From NCBI GenBank assembly GCA_041586615.1, contig JBFGZS010000043.1:1-40983 (forward strand): a DNA stretch of 40,983 nt, read 5' to 3'. The notes under the pieces were generated by a model that saw only the letters and a list, made by a program, of their open reading frames with translations, had not been told where the DNA came from and ran no database searches. The stretch is from Motiliproteus sp041586615. Lineage in GTDB: Bacteria > Pseudomonadota > Gammaproteobacteria > Pseudomonadales > Balneatricaceae. The translations under genes were made by a program, and so were the position numbers. Shown here piece after piece: positions 7,147 through 15,113 of this stretch; within the stretch, counting starts at the first letter, position 1, and each line of letters starts with the position of its first letter.

Positions 7147-9273
7147 ATGCAGCCGATCATTGAGCAAAAGGGTACGCGTAACAAACATACAACGAGACAG
7201 GTCACTGGTCGCCGCCCTTCACGGCGTTATGGGTGCCAGACGGCGTTGCTCGGCCTGTTATTTCTGTTACTGCTAGGGCAGACGGTGCGGGCGCAGCCAG
7301 AATATTTAACCCCCGTGACGCTGCAATTACGCTGGCATCATCAGTTTCAGTTTGCCGGCTATTACGCGGCAAAACAGCAAGGTTACTTTAAGGACGCGGG
7401 CTTCGACGTCACCCTGCGCGCCGGGGCCACGGGGCACGAACCGGTGATCGAGGTACTGGCAGGCCGTGCGCAGTTTGGCGTGGGGAATAGTGAAGTGCTT
7501 TATCAACGGCTGCTCAACCAGCCCTTGATAGCCTTAGCCGCCATCTACCAGCATTCACCGTCGGTTCTGCTGGTGCGTCAGGACAGCGGTATACATAGTG
7601 CACAGGACCTTATCGGGCGCAACGTCATGACCATCGGCATCGAATACGATGCCGGCCTGATGGCCATGCTCCGCAACGAGGGAATCGACCCCAAACAGGT
7701 CAACTTTATTCAAAAGAGTCATCAGATCGCCGACTTAATTGAAGGACGCACCGATGCCTATAGCGCCTACCTGACCAACGAACCGTACGCTATGCAGCAA
7801 CATGCGGTACCGTTCAATATCATCAGCCCCAGCACCTACGGTGTCGATTTCTACAGCGATATTCTGTTCACCACGGAAGCCTTCAACGACCTTAACCCCG
7901 AGGGTGTGCGCAAGTTCCGCGCCGCAGCACTCAAGGGCTGGGGCTACGCGTTACAGCACAGGGAACAGACCATCGAACTGATCAAAACCGAATACGCGTC
8001 CACGAAATCTATCGCGCATCTTCGCTTTGAAGCCGAGGCGATACGCCCACTTATCATGGCCCATATTGTTGAGATTGGCCATATGAATCCCGGACGCTGG
8101 GCGCATATGGCTGACGTATTTGCACGCGAGGGTATGGTCGATCAGGAGTATTCTCTGGACGGTTTTATCTACGATCCCTCCCCGACCGCCGGCTACCAAC
8201 AATGGCGCAGAACCACCTTTATCCTGATGGTGGTTATCGGCGTCATCGGTATCACCGCCCTGATACTGTTGCGCTTTAACCGTAAGATGGTCAACGAAAT
8301 CAATTCACGCCGCCAGACCGAAAGAGAGTTGGAACGACAAAAAGCCTTATTTGAGGCCATTTTTAACGGCACCCCCGATGCCACCCTGTTTTGCAGCAAT
8401 AAACGTAAGATACTGATGTGCAACCCAGCGTTTACCGACATATTTGGTTACACGCCCGAAGAGATCATCGGCTCCAGCACCGCGCAGTTTTATAAGAACA
8501 AACAAGACTTTATCGACCAGGGCCAACTACGCTACAACCGAAGAGCCGGCACAGAGCTTAAAATACCGCCCTATGAAATCAGCTACCAGCGCCGCAACGG
8601 TGACATTTTCCCCAGCGAAACGCAGGGCGGTTGGGTCGTCGATAATGAGGGACAGATTCTCGGCTACGTTGTCGTGATTCGTGATATAGGCCCGTTGAAA
8701 GCCGCGCAGAAAGAGATCGAAAAACTGGCTCTGACAGATGCGTTAACCGGTATCGCCAACCGCCATCAGTTTGAAACCCGCCTGCAGGAATCGCTCCAGC
8801 TCGCCCAACGAACCCATGCGTCAGTCGCACTGATCATGATCGACCTGGACAAGTTCAAACCGGTCAACGACACCTTTGGCCACCCGGTAGGTGATGCGCT
8901 GCTGTGTCACGTTGCGACGCTGTTAAGCGCACAGTTTCGCAGTACCGACACGGTTGCCCGTATTGGCGGTGATGAATTTGCCGTGGTGGTCTTCGCCCCG
9001 GAACCCTCCGATACCCTGATGCCGGTAACGCGCTTTCTGGCGCAACTTAGCAGCCCCATCACCCTCAAAGGACACCGCCTCGAGGTTACGGCCAGCGCCG
9101 GGATCGCGTTATATCCTGCTGACAGCCGTAACGCTACCGAATTAATCAAGATGGCCGACGCGGCCCTTTACCAGGCCAAACACAACGGGCGTAATCAGTA
9201 CGTGCAGTACAGAAAACCGGCAGGACTCCGCACCGCCACCGTCCAGACCCCGCGCAGTGGAGCACGCGGCTAA
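7147..9273 (+). CDS. NMT1/THI5-type periplasmic sensor fused to PAS and GGDEF domains (diguanylate cyclase)
   Basis: A 708-residue membrane signalling protein. After a basic start and a signal-like hydrophobic stretch (about 32-48) comes a periplasmic NMT1/THI5 substrate-binding domain (about 55-345), opening with LRWHHQFQFAGYYAAKQQGY. A transmembrane helix follows at about 356-376, a PAS domain at about 400-520 (FEAIFNGTPDATLFC) and a GGDEF domain from about 527 (LTDALTGIANR). The active site is intact, GGDEF at 607-611, and so is the product-inhibition I-site, RSTD at 598-601, five residues ahead. It should therefore make c-di-GMP when a small ligand binds outside. NMT1/THI5 domains in transport bind pyrimidine precursors of thiamine, but the ligand of sensor versions is generally unknown. 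A HD-GYP gene follows 31 bp later. Confidence 0.88.
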   Translation: MQPIIEQKGTRNKHTTRQVTGRRPSRRYGCQTALLGLLFLLLLGQTVRAQPEYLTPVTLQLRWHHQFQFAGYYAAKQQGYFKDAGFDVTLRAGATGHEPVIEVLAGRAQFGVGNSEVLYQRLLNQPLIALAAIYQHSPSVLLVRQDSGIHSAQDLIGRNVMTIGIEYDAGLMAMLRNEGIDPKQVNFIQKSHQIADLIEGRTDAYSAYLTNEPYAMQQHAVPFNIISPSTYGVDFYSDILFTTEAFNDLNPEGVRKFRAAALKGWGYALQHREQTIELIKTEYASTKSIAHLRFEAEAIRPLIMAHIVEIGHMNPGRWAHMADVFAREGMVDQEYSLDGFIYDPSPTAGYQQWRRTTFILMVVIGVIGITALILLRFNRKMVNEINSRRQTERELERQKALFEAIFNGTPDATLFCSNKRKILMCNPAFTDIFGYTPEEIIGSSTAQFYKNKQDFIDQGQLRYNRRAGTELKIPPYEISYQRRNGDIFPSETQGGWVVDNEGQILGYVVVIRDIGPLKAAQKEIEKLALTDALTGIANRHQFETRLQESLQLAQRTHASVALIMIDLDKFKPVNDTFGHPVGDALLCHVATLLSAQFRSTDTVARIGGDEFAVVVFAPEPSDTLMPVTRFLAQLSSPITLKGHRLEVTASAGIALYPADSRNATELIKMADAALYQAKHNGRNQYVQYRKPAGLRTATVQTPRSGARG

Positions 9274-9304
9274 ATCATCGCCCTATCTCGACCGGACAAG
9301 GAAT

Positions 9305-10411
9305 ATGAACCCAAACATCACGCAGACGATTCTCAAGCTGCACCGCGAAATCCGTCAAAACTGTCATCACCTGACGCGAATGTCGATCGCCCTGTATGAT
9401 GAGACGACCGGTATGCTGAGCAACTTTACCGATAGCGATGCATACGAATCCCCCTTAACGGGTTATCAGGCACGCCTAGAAGATGTGCCATCGTTACAGG
9501 CGATAGTCGCCTCAAACCAACCCAGGGTTCTGCAAGACATCGCCAAGCCCCAACCCCCGGGTTGTCTATCCAGCCCGCCGACCCGTGCGCTGATAGCGGC
9601 GGGTTACCGCTCCAGCTATACGCTGCCGTTACGTTATAACCAGGCTTTTCTCGGCTTCCTTTTTTTTGACTCCGATGAAAAAAACTACTTCTCCGACGAG
9701 GTTACCACCCACCTGCAAACCTACGCCCAATTAATAACCGCTCTCATTTTTAGCCAGCTCTTTGCTATCAAGACCCTGGACGGTGCATTACGCACGGCGC
9801 GAACCTGTAGCCACCGGCGCGATGAAGAACCCCCCGACCATCTGACCCGAATGGCACAATACACACGACTGATCGCCGCAGGCGTTGCCAAAAAAAACCG
9901 GCTCAGCGACGAGCAGGTCGAATATATTTATCAGTACGCACAGCTGCACGATATCGGCAAAGTGGCCATTCCTGACAGCATTCTCCTCAAACCCGCGCGT
10001 TTGTGCGACGAAGAGCTGTATATTGTCCAAGGCCATGTCCGTAAAGGTGTTGAAATCACCACGACCCTGATCGGTCAGTTTGCACTCGGCAACTTACACC
10101 ACATCGATATTCTCAAAAATATCATTGCCCACCATCACGAGCGTCAGGATGGCTCGGGTTATCCACAGGGGCTGAAAGCGAATCAGATACCGATAGAAGC
10201 ACGCATCGTTGCGGTTGCCGACGTCTTTGACGCATTGACCCACCGCCGTCCCTACAAAAGCAGCTGGTCGGTAGACGACGCCTTCCGCTACCTGCTTAGC
10301 GAATCGGGGTCTTTATTCGATCGCCAATGTGTCCAAGCCGCCGTGGCACAGCGAGAACAATTTCAGGCCATTCACCAGCGCTACCCGGGACAGTGGCATA
10401 CGGAGCATTGA
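9305..10411 (+). CDS. GAF-like plus HD-GYP domain protein (c-di-GMP phosphodiesterase)
   Basis: A 368-residue cytoplasmic protein. Residues about 10-155 look like a GAF sensor domain (a GYRSSYTLPL sheet and LGFLFFDSDE). The C-terminal half is a HD-GYP domain: HDIGK with H215 and D216, the His pair in AHHHERQDGSGYP, GYP at 285-287 and VAVADVFDALTHRRPYK. All metal-ligand motifs that I can check are present, so it probably degrades c-di-GMP. I prefer the ATG at 9305, which has AAGGA a short distance upstream; a GTG at 9257 overlapping the previous gene would add 16 residues. Following a diguanylate cyclase, it makes a make-and-break pair. Confidence 0.85.
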   Translation: MNPNITQTILKLHREIRQNCHHLTRMSIALYDETTGMLSNFTDSDAYESPLTGYQARLEDVPSLQAIVASNQPRVLQDIAKPQPPGCLSSPPTRALIAAGYRSSYTLPLRYNQAFLGFLFFDSDEKNYFSDEVTTHLQTYAQLITALIFSQLFAIKTLDGALRTARTCSHRRDEEPPDHLTRMAQYTRLIAAGVAKKNRLSDEQVEYIYQYAQLHDIGKVAIPDSILLKPARLCDEELYIVQGHVRKGVEITTTLIGQFALGNLHHIDILKNIIAHHHERQDGSGYPQGLKANQIPIEARIVAVADVFDALTHRRPYKSSWSVDDAFRYLLSESGSLFDRQCVQAAVAQREQFQAIHQRYPGQWHTEH

Positions 10412-10430
10412 TTGGATATACGAAGCATGG

Positions 10431-10468
10431 ACATACGGGCTTAACATACGGGGTTAACATACGGGTTA
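10431..10468. repeat. 13-bp tandem repeat, three units
   Basis: ACATACGGGCTTA, ACATACGGGGTTA and ACATACGGGTTAA follow one another head to tail, just after the HD-GYP stop. A related GCATACGG precedes them inside the 3' end of that gene. Confidence 0.85.
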
Positions 10469-10528
10469 AAGCACGGCCGCGCTGCCCCAGGGTGCGGAGA
10501 TGCTTCCCGGTCGGTCACGACACCCTAT

Positions 10529-10581
10529 CACTCGCCCTACCACTCGCCCTGTCGCTCGCCCGGTATAAGATGGTATAAGTT
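10529..10581. repeat. 12-bp and 10-bp tandem repeats upstream of ilvY
   Basis: Three 12-bp units (CACTCGCCCTAC, CACTCGCCCTGT, CGCTCGCCCGGT; 10529-10564) run into two 10-bp units (GGTATAAGAT, GGTATAAGTT; 10562-10581). The second pair carries TATAAG twice, a possible -10. They end 44 bp before ilvY, so the promoter region of ilvY is built of repeats. Confidence 0.8.
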
Positions 10582-10625
10582 CGGTTTATCATTTCAAAAT
10601 CTGCAATCAAAGGCTGACGACACGG

Positions 10626-11516
10626 ATGGACCTGAAACCCCTCAAACAATTCCTCGCCCTCACAGAAACCCTGCACTTCAGTCGTGCCAGTGAGATCTGT
10701 CATGTCAGCCCTTCGACGCTCACCCGGACCATCAAGCAATTGGAGGCCGAGCTGGGGGTGACGCTATTCGAACGTGACAATCGCGAGGTACGCATCACCC
10801 CCGAAGGGCGCCGTTTCCAACAGTATGCCCGCGACACCCTGATGCAATGGGACCTGCTGCGCAACGCCATGCAGGCACAGCAGGGGGAGTTACAGGGTGA
10901 GATCAGCCTGTATTGCTCGGTCACCGCCAGTTACAGTTTTCTTTACGCCATCCTGAGCGAATTCCGGCGCCGCCATCCGCGCATCGAGATCAAACTCCAC
11001 ACCGGCGATCCCGAATTGGCTATCGCCAGAATTCTGGCCGGCCATGAAGATATCGCCATTGCCGCACGCCCTGATAGCCTGGCCAGCGGGCTAGCTTTCA
11101 AGCCCATGGCCGATTCACCCTTGGTCTTTATTGCCCCAGCGCAAGAAGCCAGCATCGATTCAAGCCTCGAGCAATCCCTGGGAGGCGGACACTGGGGGGA
11201 CGTCCCGATGATTCTGTCAGAAGGCGGGCTTGCGCGGCGCCGCATCAACGCCTGGTTCAAGGACAAAGGCCTCAAGCCGACCATCTACGCGCAGGTCGCC
11301 GGCAACGAAGCCATTGTCAGCATGGTCAGCCTGGGATTCGGCGTCGGCGTCGTACCCAAGATTGTGCTGGATAACAGTCCGCTGGTTGAGCGAGTCCGGA
11401 TATTACCGGTCACCCCGCAGTTGGCGGGTTATCAGGTCGGCCTTTTTACCCTGGAGAAAAAACTCAACAATCCGCTGATCCACGCATTCTGGTCGCTGCT
11501 GAACCCGCCGCACTGA
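10626..11516 (+). CDS. ilvY: LysR-family regulator IlvY
   Basis: A 296-residue LysR-type transcription factor. The winged helix-turn-helix lies at about 1-60 (LHFSRASEICHVSPSTLTRTIKQLE) and the ligand-binding domain at about 90-290. Specific matches to E. coli IlvY run throughout: HVSPSTL, FERDNREV, CSVTASYS, RHPRIEIKLHTGD, ARRRINAWF and NEAIVSMVSLGFGVGVVPKIVLDNSP. IlvY in enterobacteria activates ilvC in response to acetolactate or acetohydroxybutyrate. Here it converges on ilvIH, whose product is exactly that inducer, but no ilvC is in the window. The ATG at 10626 matches the family start MDL. Confidence 0.88.
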   Translation: MDLKPLKQFLALTETLHFSRASEICHVSPSTLTRTIKQLEAELGVTLFERDNREVRITPEGRRFQQYARDTLMQWDLLRNAMQAQQGELQGEISLYCSVTASYSFLYAILSEFRRRHPRIEIKLHTGDPELAIARILAGHEDIAIAARPDSLASGLAFKPMADSPLVFIAPAQEASIDSSLEQSLGGGHWGDVPMILSEGGLARRRINAWFKDKGLKPTIYAQVAGNEAIVSMVSLGFGVGVVPKIVLDNSPLVERVRILPVTPQLAGYQVGLFTLEKKLNNPLIHAFWSLLNPPH

Positions 11517-11564
11517 CGCGCTTATCGATCCAAGCATAACGGGGGCGGTTCCTTTTAACCGCCT

Positions 11565-11602
11565 AAAAAACGCAACAGGCCACCCGAAGGTGGCCTGTTG
11601 CG
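11565..11602 (-). terminator. Intrinsic terminator of ilvIH with UUCG tetraloop
   Basis: On the minus strand a perfect 14-bp stem (CGCAACAGGCCACC with GGTGGCCTGTTGCG) closes on TTCG inside a C-G pair, the extra-stable cUUCGg loop, and is followed directly by six T residues. It begins 15 bp past the ilvH stop. A second, smaller hairpin (GGCGGTT/AACCGCC, 11545-11563) lies on the ilvY side. Confidence 0.93.
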
Positions 11603-11616
11603 TCGCGCGAATAGCC

Positions 11617-12108
11617 CTAGAGGCTAAGTACTTTCTCGCCCCGAGCAATACCACTCACACCGGTACGCACGGTTTCCAGGACATTCGCCAGACCGATAAC
11701 ACCGATAAAGGCGTCCAGCTTATCGCTTTCGCCCGCCAGCTGGACGGTATAGACCGAACTGGTGACATCGACTACCTGGCCCCGGAAGATCTCCACAGTG
11801 CGCATCACTTCAGCACGCTGTGATCCAACCGCCTTGACCTTCACCAGCATCAGCTCACGCTCGATATGGTCGCCTTCGGTCAGGTCCACCAGCTTAACGA
11901 CTTCGATCAACTTGTTGAGATGTTTGGTGATCTGCTCAATAACACGGTCATTACCCACAGTGGTCAGGGTCAGACGCGACAGGGTCGCATCCTCCGTGGG
12001 TGCCACCGTCAACGACTCGATGTTAAAGTTACGCTGTGAGAACAAACCAACCACCCGTGACAGGGCTCCTGCTTCGTTCTCCAGCAGAACAGAAATAATG
12101 TGACGCAT
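11617..12108 (-). CDS. ilvH: Acetolactate synthase small (regulatory) subunit
   Basis: The 163-residue regulatory subunit of acetohydroxyacid synthase III, which binds valine and stimulates the large subunit. The N-terminal ACT domain (about 1-80) begins MRHIISVLLENEAGALSRVVGLFSQR and contains RNFNIESLTVAPTED and SRLTLTTVG, as in IlvH. The C-terminal ACT-like half ends near GVSGIARGEKVL. Its ATG lies one base past the ilvI stop, so the two subunits are probably made in a coupled way. A strong terminator follows. Confidence 0.95.
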   Translation of the reverse strand: MRHIISVLLENEAGALSRVVGLFSQRNFNIESLTVAPTEDATLSRLTLTTVGNDRVIEQITKHLNKLIEVVKLVDLTEGDHIERELMLVKVKAVGSQRAEVMRTVEIFRGQVVDVTSSVYTVQLAGESDKLDAFIGVIGLANVLETVRTGVSGIARGEKVLSL

Positions 12109-12109
12109 G

Positions 12110-13831
12110 TTAAGTTCTCTCCGTTTTGCTCAGCCACATATCACGCATAGACGCCTTGGGCACCTGCATCGGATAAACGTGTTCGTAAGGGTCGACATGA
12201 ACATTGATAAACACCAGTCGATCCGTCATCGCGAAGGCCTCAGCCAGTTTCGCCTCCAGATCATCTCCCGGTCCGATCTCCACACCCACATGACCGTATG
12301 ACTCCGCCAGTTTGGTAAAGTCGGGCAGCGACTTCATATAGGACTGCGAATGACGACTCTCGTAGTTAAGATCCTGCCACTGTCGCACCATCCCCAATGA
12401 CTGGTTATTCAGGCAAACAATTTTCACCGGCAGATTATACTGCGCGCAGGTGGACAGCTCCTGGATATTCATCTGGATACTGCCTTCGCCAGTAATACAC
12501 ACCACCACATCGTCGGGGAAGCTCAGCTTAACCCCCATCGCAGCGGGCAGACCAAAGCCCATGGTTCCCAGCCCACCGGAGTTGATCCAGCGACGCGGCT
12601 TGTTGAACTTGTAATACTGGGCTGCAAACATCTGATGCTGGCCAACGTCGGAACAGACATAGGCGTCGCCACCCGTCACCCGATGGACCGCTTCAACCAC
12701 CTGCTGGGGCTTGAACAGTTCCGAATCGTCGGTGTTATAACGGCCACCATGGCGTGAACGCCACTCCTCAATCTGTTGCCACCAGGTGCTGCGCGCCTCT
12801 TCATCGGGCGTGAACTCGGTGGCCTTGATCTGCTTCAGCATCTCGTTGAGCACCGCATCGGCGGGGCCGACGATCGGCACATCCGCACCAACGGTCTTGG
12901 AGATAGAGGAGGGATCGATATCCACATGGATCAGCTTGGCCGTCGGGCAGAACTTCTCGGTCGCATTGGTGATCCGGTCATCCAGTCGCGAGCCAATATT
13001 GATCAACAAGTCACTGTGGTGCATGACCGTATTCGCCTCGTAACTGCCGTGCATTCCCGGCATACCCAGATAAAGCGGATCGTTACCGGGAAAGGCACCC
13101 AGGCCCATCAGGGTGTTGATCACCGGCAATTTAAGCAGCTGTGCCAGCTCGATCAGTTGTGCCGAGGCCTCTGCGGCAATCACCCCTCCGCCTGCCAGCA
13201 GGACGGGACGCTTGGCCGAGACCATCAGCTCAACGGCTTTTTTGATCTGACCGCTATGACCCCGGGTAACCGGGTTATAGGAGCGCATTTTCACCGACTT
13301 CGGATACACATACTCAAAACGGTCGGTCGGTGCCGTCATATCCTTGGGAATATCAACCACAACGGGGCCTGGGCGACCGGTAGACGCGAGATAAAACGCT
13401 TTTTTCAGCGCCATGGGGATCTCGGACGGATGCTTGATGCTCAGGTTGTGTTTAACGATCGGGCGGGTAATACCCACCATGTCACACTCCTGGAACGCAT
13501 CTTCCCCGATCAGGTGGCTCATGACCTGGCCGCTGATAACGACCATGGGAATCGAATCCATGTAGGCGGTTGCGATGCCGGTAACGGCATTGGTCGCACC
13601 GGGGCCAGAAGTGACCAGCACTACACCGGGCTTACCGGTTGCGCGTGCGTAGGCATCGGCCATATGTGTCGCAGCCTGCTCATGACGCACAAGAATGTGC
13701 TCCACCGCATCCTGCTGGAATAAAGCATCGTAAATATGCAGAAGGGCTCCGCCCGGATAGCCGTAGATGTATTCAACACCCTCGTCTTTCAGAAAGCGGG
13801 CAACCATTTCAGCGCCGGAAAGTAGTTCCAC
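12110..13831 (-). CDS. ilvI: Acetolactate synthase large (catalytic) subunit
   Basis: The thiamine-diphosphate and FAD-dependent catalytic subunit of acetohydroxyacid synthase. It condenses pyruvate with pyruvate or 2-oxobutyrate in the first shared step of valine, leucine and isoleucine synthesis. Seen are GYPGGALLHIYDAL, the catalytic Glu in RHEQAATHMADAYARATG, SGPGATNAVTGIATAYMDS, DAFQECDMVGITRPIVKHN and the cofactor motif GEGSIQMNIQEL ending in LNN. I start it at a GTG (13831), giving VELLSGAEMVARFLK and 573 residues, one fewer than E. coli IlvI, with GAGG nine bases upstream. An in-frame ATG at 13948 adds 39 residues that match nothing. Confidence 0.95.
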   Translation of the reverse strand: MELLSGAEMVARFLKDEGVEYIYGYPGGALLHIYDALFQQDAVEHILVRHEQAATHMADAYARATGKPGVVLVTSGPGATNAVTGIATAYMDSIPMVVISGQVMSHLIGEDAFQECDMVGITRPIVKHNLSIKHPSEIPMALKKAFYLASTGRPGPVVVDIPKDMTAPTDRFEYVYPKSVKMRSYNPVTRGHSGQIKKAVELMVSAKRPVLLAGGGVIAAEASAQLIELAQLLKLPVINTLMGLGAFPGNDPLYLGMPGMHGSYEANTVMHHSDLLINIGSRLDDRITNATEKFCPTAKLIHVDIDPSSISKTVGADVPIVGPADAVLNEMLKQIKATEFTPDEEARSTWWQQIEEWRSRHGGRYNTDDSELFKPQQVVEAVHRVTGGDAYVCSDVGQHQMFAAQYYKFNKPRRWINSGGLGTMGFGLPAAMGVKLSFPDDVVVCITGEGSIQMNIQELSTCAQYNLPVKIVCLNNQSLGMVRQWQDLNYESRHSQSYMKSLPDFTKLAESYGHVGVEIGPGDDLEAKLAEAFAMTDRLVFINVHVDPYEHVYPMQVPKASMRDMWLSKTERT

Positions 13832-14335
13832 GTGTTTCACCCTCGAGTCGTACCCAGACAAGCGTCTGCGGCATCGGTAAAAATCATACTTTTCGCGATT
13901 GCATTCGCGCCACTCTGTTCCGGCCAATAGCGCAAACCTGTCTGGCATGCAGACGGGACTAGCTTAGCTATACCGGGATCATGAGTGTCGCCAGACAGAA
14001 GGGTCGGTGACAAGGTTCAGGTCATGTACCGGCACAATACGTTAGCCAGTACGACTGGAAGGAAGTAAGCCCGGTATGGCCTAATTCACATGATGTTGGG
14101 GGTACCCAAACACCACTGCCCAAACAGAAGGACCGTTATTGTGGCACCGAACGGTAACCGGATCAACTCGGCTAAAGGCGAATAGTACGATTTTCTAGGG
14201 CAGGCACCGATTCTGATTTATAGTTACCCCATAGGCGGGGTGTCAGCGACAACCCAAGTGCTGCACCGGCCCCTGACCCAGTGATGGACGGTGATTCAAC
14301 TGAGACGCACCTGTTAAATAACAATGAGGAATACC
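13832..14335. other. 504-bp non-coding region between ilvI and the 88-aa gene
   Basis: The region separates the divergent ilvI and the small gene at 14336 and must hold both promoters. On the ilvI side, a short hairpin (GTCTG/CAGAC, 13939-13953) lies in the leader, but there is no T run after it, no peptide rich in Ile/Val/Leu codons and no T-box motif, so classical attenuation is not supported. Another hairpin (TTGGG/CCCAA) sits at 14096-14109. No clear -35/-10 pair was found for either gene. Confidence 0.4.
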
Positions 14336-14602
14336 ATGAGCGCAATTGAACTGCGGAACCGCGACCGAATTATTGAAGAGTTGAAAGTCTTTATCAAACG
14401 CGTGCTGATTGAGCCGGATATCGCACCGACCTGCCTGAAGATCGCGCGCGATCTGGCCAATGAGCCCGATGCCAACCGCTTGATCGCTGAAAAGATCGCG
14501 GCCACCACCAGCGTCAAGATCCCAGCCGTGCAGAGCGATGCCGACAAGCTGTTTCTCGAACTGTTAAAAGACGTTGTGCGCGACGAGAAAGCGCTTTATT
14601 GA
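14336..14602 (+). CDS. Small conserved-looking protein of unknown function, 88 aa
   Basis: A soluble, mostly helical 88-residue protein rich in Ile, Leu, Ala and charged residues (ELKVFIKRVLIEPDIAP near the N-terminus, LFLELLKDVVRDEKALY at the end), with one Cys. There is no signal peptide or membrane segment and I do not recognise a family. The ATG at 14336 is chosen over an in-frame ATG at 14324 because GAGGA lies five bases before it. It is 85 bp ahead of the heme-oxygenase-like gene and may share its transcript. The gap between the two carries two 14-bp repeats (CAACTGTTAAGAAT and CAACTGTTAAGCCA, 14632-14659). Confidence 0.6.
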   Translation: MSAIELRNRDRIIEELKVFIKRVLIEPDIAPTCLKIARDLANEPDANRLIAEKIAATTSVKIPAVQSDADKLFLELLKDVVRDEKALY

Positions 14603-14631
14603 GTCGAGACGTGCCGCCGAGACGTTAAGCC

Positions 14632-14659
14632 CAACTGTTAAGAATCAACTGTTAAGCCA
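14632..14659. repeat. 14-bp direct repeat, two units
   Basis: CAACTGTTAAGAAT is followed at once by CAACTGTTAAGCCA, between the 88-aa gene and the monooxygenase gene. GACGTTAAGCC just ahead may be a third, degenerate copy. Confidence 0.75.
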
Positions 14660-14687
14660 GCCGAATCACGCAGCGCGAGGGGAGTCC

Positions 14688-14996
14688 ATGTATATTGCCA
14701 TGAACCGTTTTCGGATCAAGCCAGGACATGAAGAGCAATTTGAGTCCATTTGGCGTCAACGCGAGACCTATCTGAGCGAGGTCCCTGGGTTCGTCAGCTT
14801 CCAGTTGCTGAAAGGACCGGTATCCGTCGAACAGAGCCTCTACGTCAGCCATACCGTCTGGGAGGACCACGCGGCTTTCGAAGGCTGGACCCGCTCCGAA
14901 GCCTTCCGCAAAGCGCACGCGCAGGCGGGCATCAAACGCGACATCTATCTCGGCCCGCCGCAGTTCGAAGGGTTCGAATCGGTACTGTCACAGTAG
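14688..14996 (+). CDS. Antibiotic-biosynthesis-monooxygenase-fold protein resembling IsdG/HmoB heme oxygenases
   Basis: A 102-residue ABM-fold (dimeric alpha-beta barrel) protein. It begins MYIAMNRFRIKPGHEEQFE, a typical opening strand and helix, followed by VPGFVSFQLLKGP. It keeps the triad used by IsdG-type heme-degrading enzymes: Asn6, Trp67 and His77, with Trp and His ten residues apart as in IsdG/IsdI. That suggests it binds and possibly breaks down heme for iron, although many ABM proteins have other or unknown roles and no heme transport gene is nearby. The start at 14688 has GAGGGGAG upstream; longer in-frame starts run into the preceding gap. Confidence 0.72.
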   Translation: MYIAMNRFRIKPGHEEQFESIWRQRETYLSEVPGFVSFQLLKGPVSVEQSLYVSHTVWEDHAAFEGWTRSEAFRKAHAQAGIKRDIYLGPPQFEGFESVLSQ

Positions 14997-15010
14997 GGAC
15001 TAGGGACTAG
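14994..15010. repeat. 7-bp tandem repeat TAGGGAC
   Basis: About two and a half copies of TAGGGAC begin on the stop codon of the monooxygenase gene (its TAG is the first unit). An isolated TAGGGAC recurs at 15031, and the inverted form occurs at 15210-15226 near the polA stop. Confidence 0.7.
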
Positions 15011-15053
15011 GTCGCTTCTACCGAAGCGGCTAGGGACGAAACGGCAACGAGCC

Positions 15054-15077
15054 GGGCTTCAGGCTTCAGGCTTCAGG
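15054..15077. repeat. 7-bp tandem repeat GGCTTCA, three units
   Basis: Three perfect copies of GGCTTCA plus a partial fourth stand in the space between two converging genes. No function is apparent. Confidence 0.8.
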
Positions 15078-15113
15078 ACCAGTATCGAACCATTCGCTAC
15101 ACGTTTCCAGTAG

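Noticed and set aside
12776..13723. Long plus-strand open frame of 315 codons opposite ilvI
   Set aside because: It is antisense to the unmistakable ilvI gene, has a product with no recognisable motifs and biased His/Gln/Arg content typical of a mirrored frame.
13832..13948. N-terminal extension of ilvI to an ATG at 13948
   Set aside because: The 39 extra residues match no acetolactate synthase; the GTG at 13831 has a well-placed ribosome site and gives the family length.
14145..14165. Sigma-54 promoter (TGGCAC at 14142)
   Set aside because: The second element should be TTGCA or similar at the right distance; the sequence there is GGTAA.
13832..14335. T-box, leader-peptide attenuator or c-di-GMP riboswitch ahead of ilvI
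   Set aside because: No T-box sequence, no run of Ile/Val/Leu codons in a short ORF, no terminator hairpin with T run, and no GEMM-like core.
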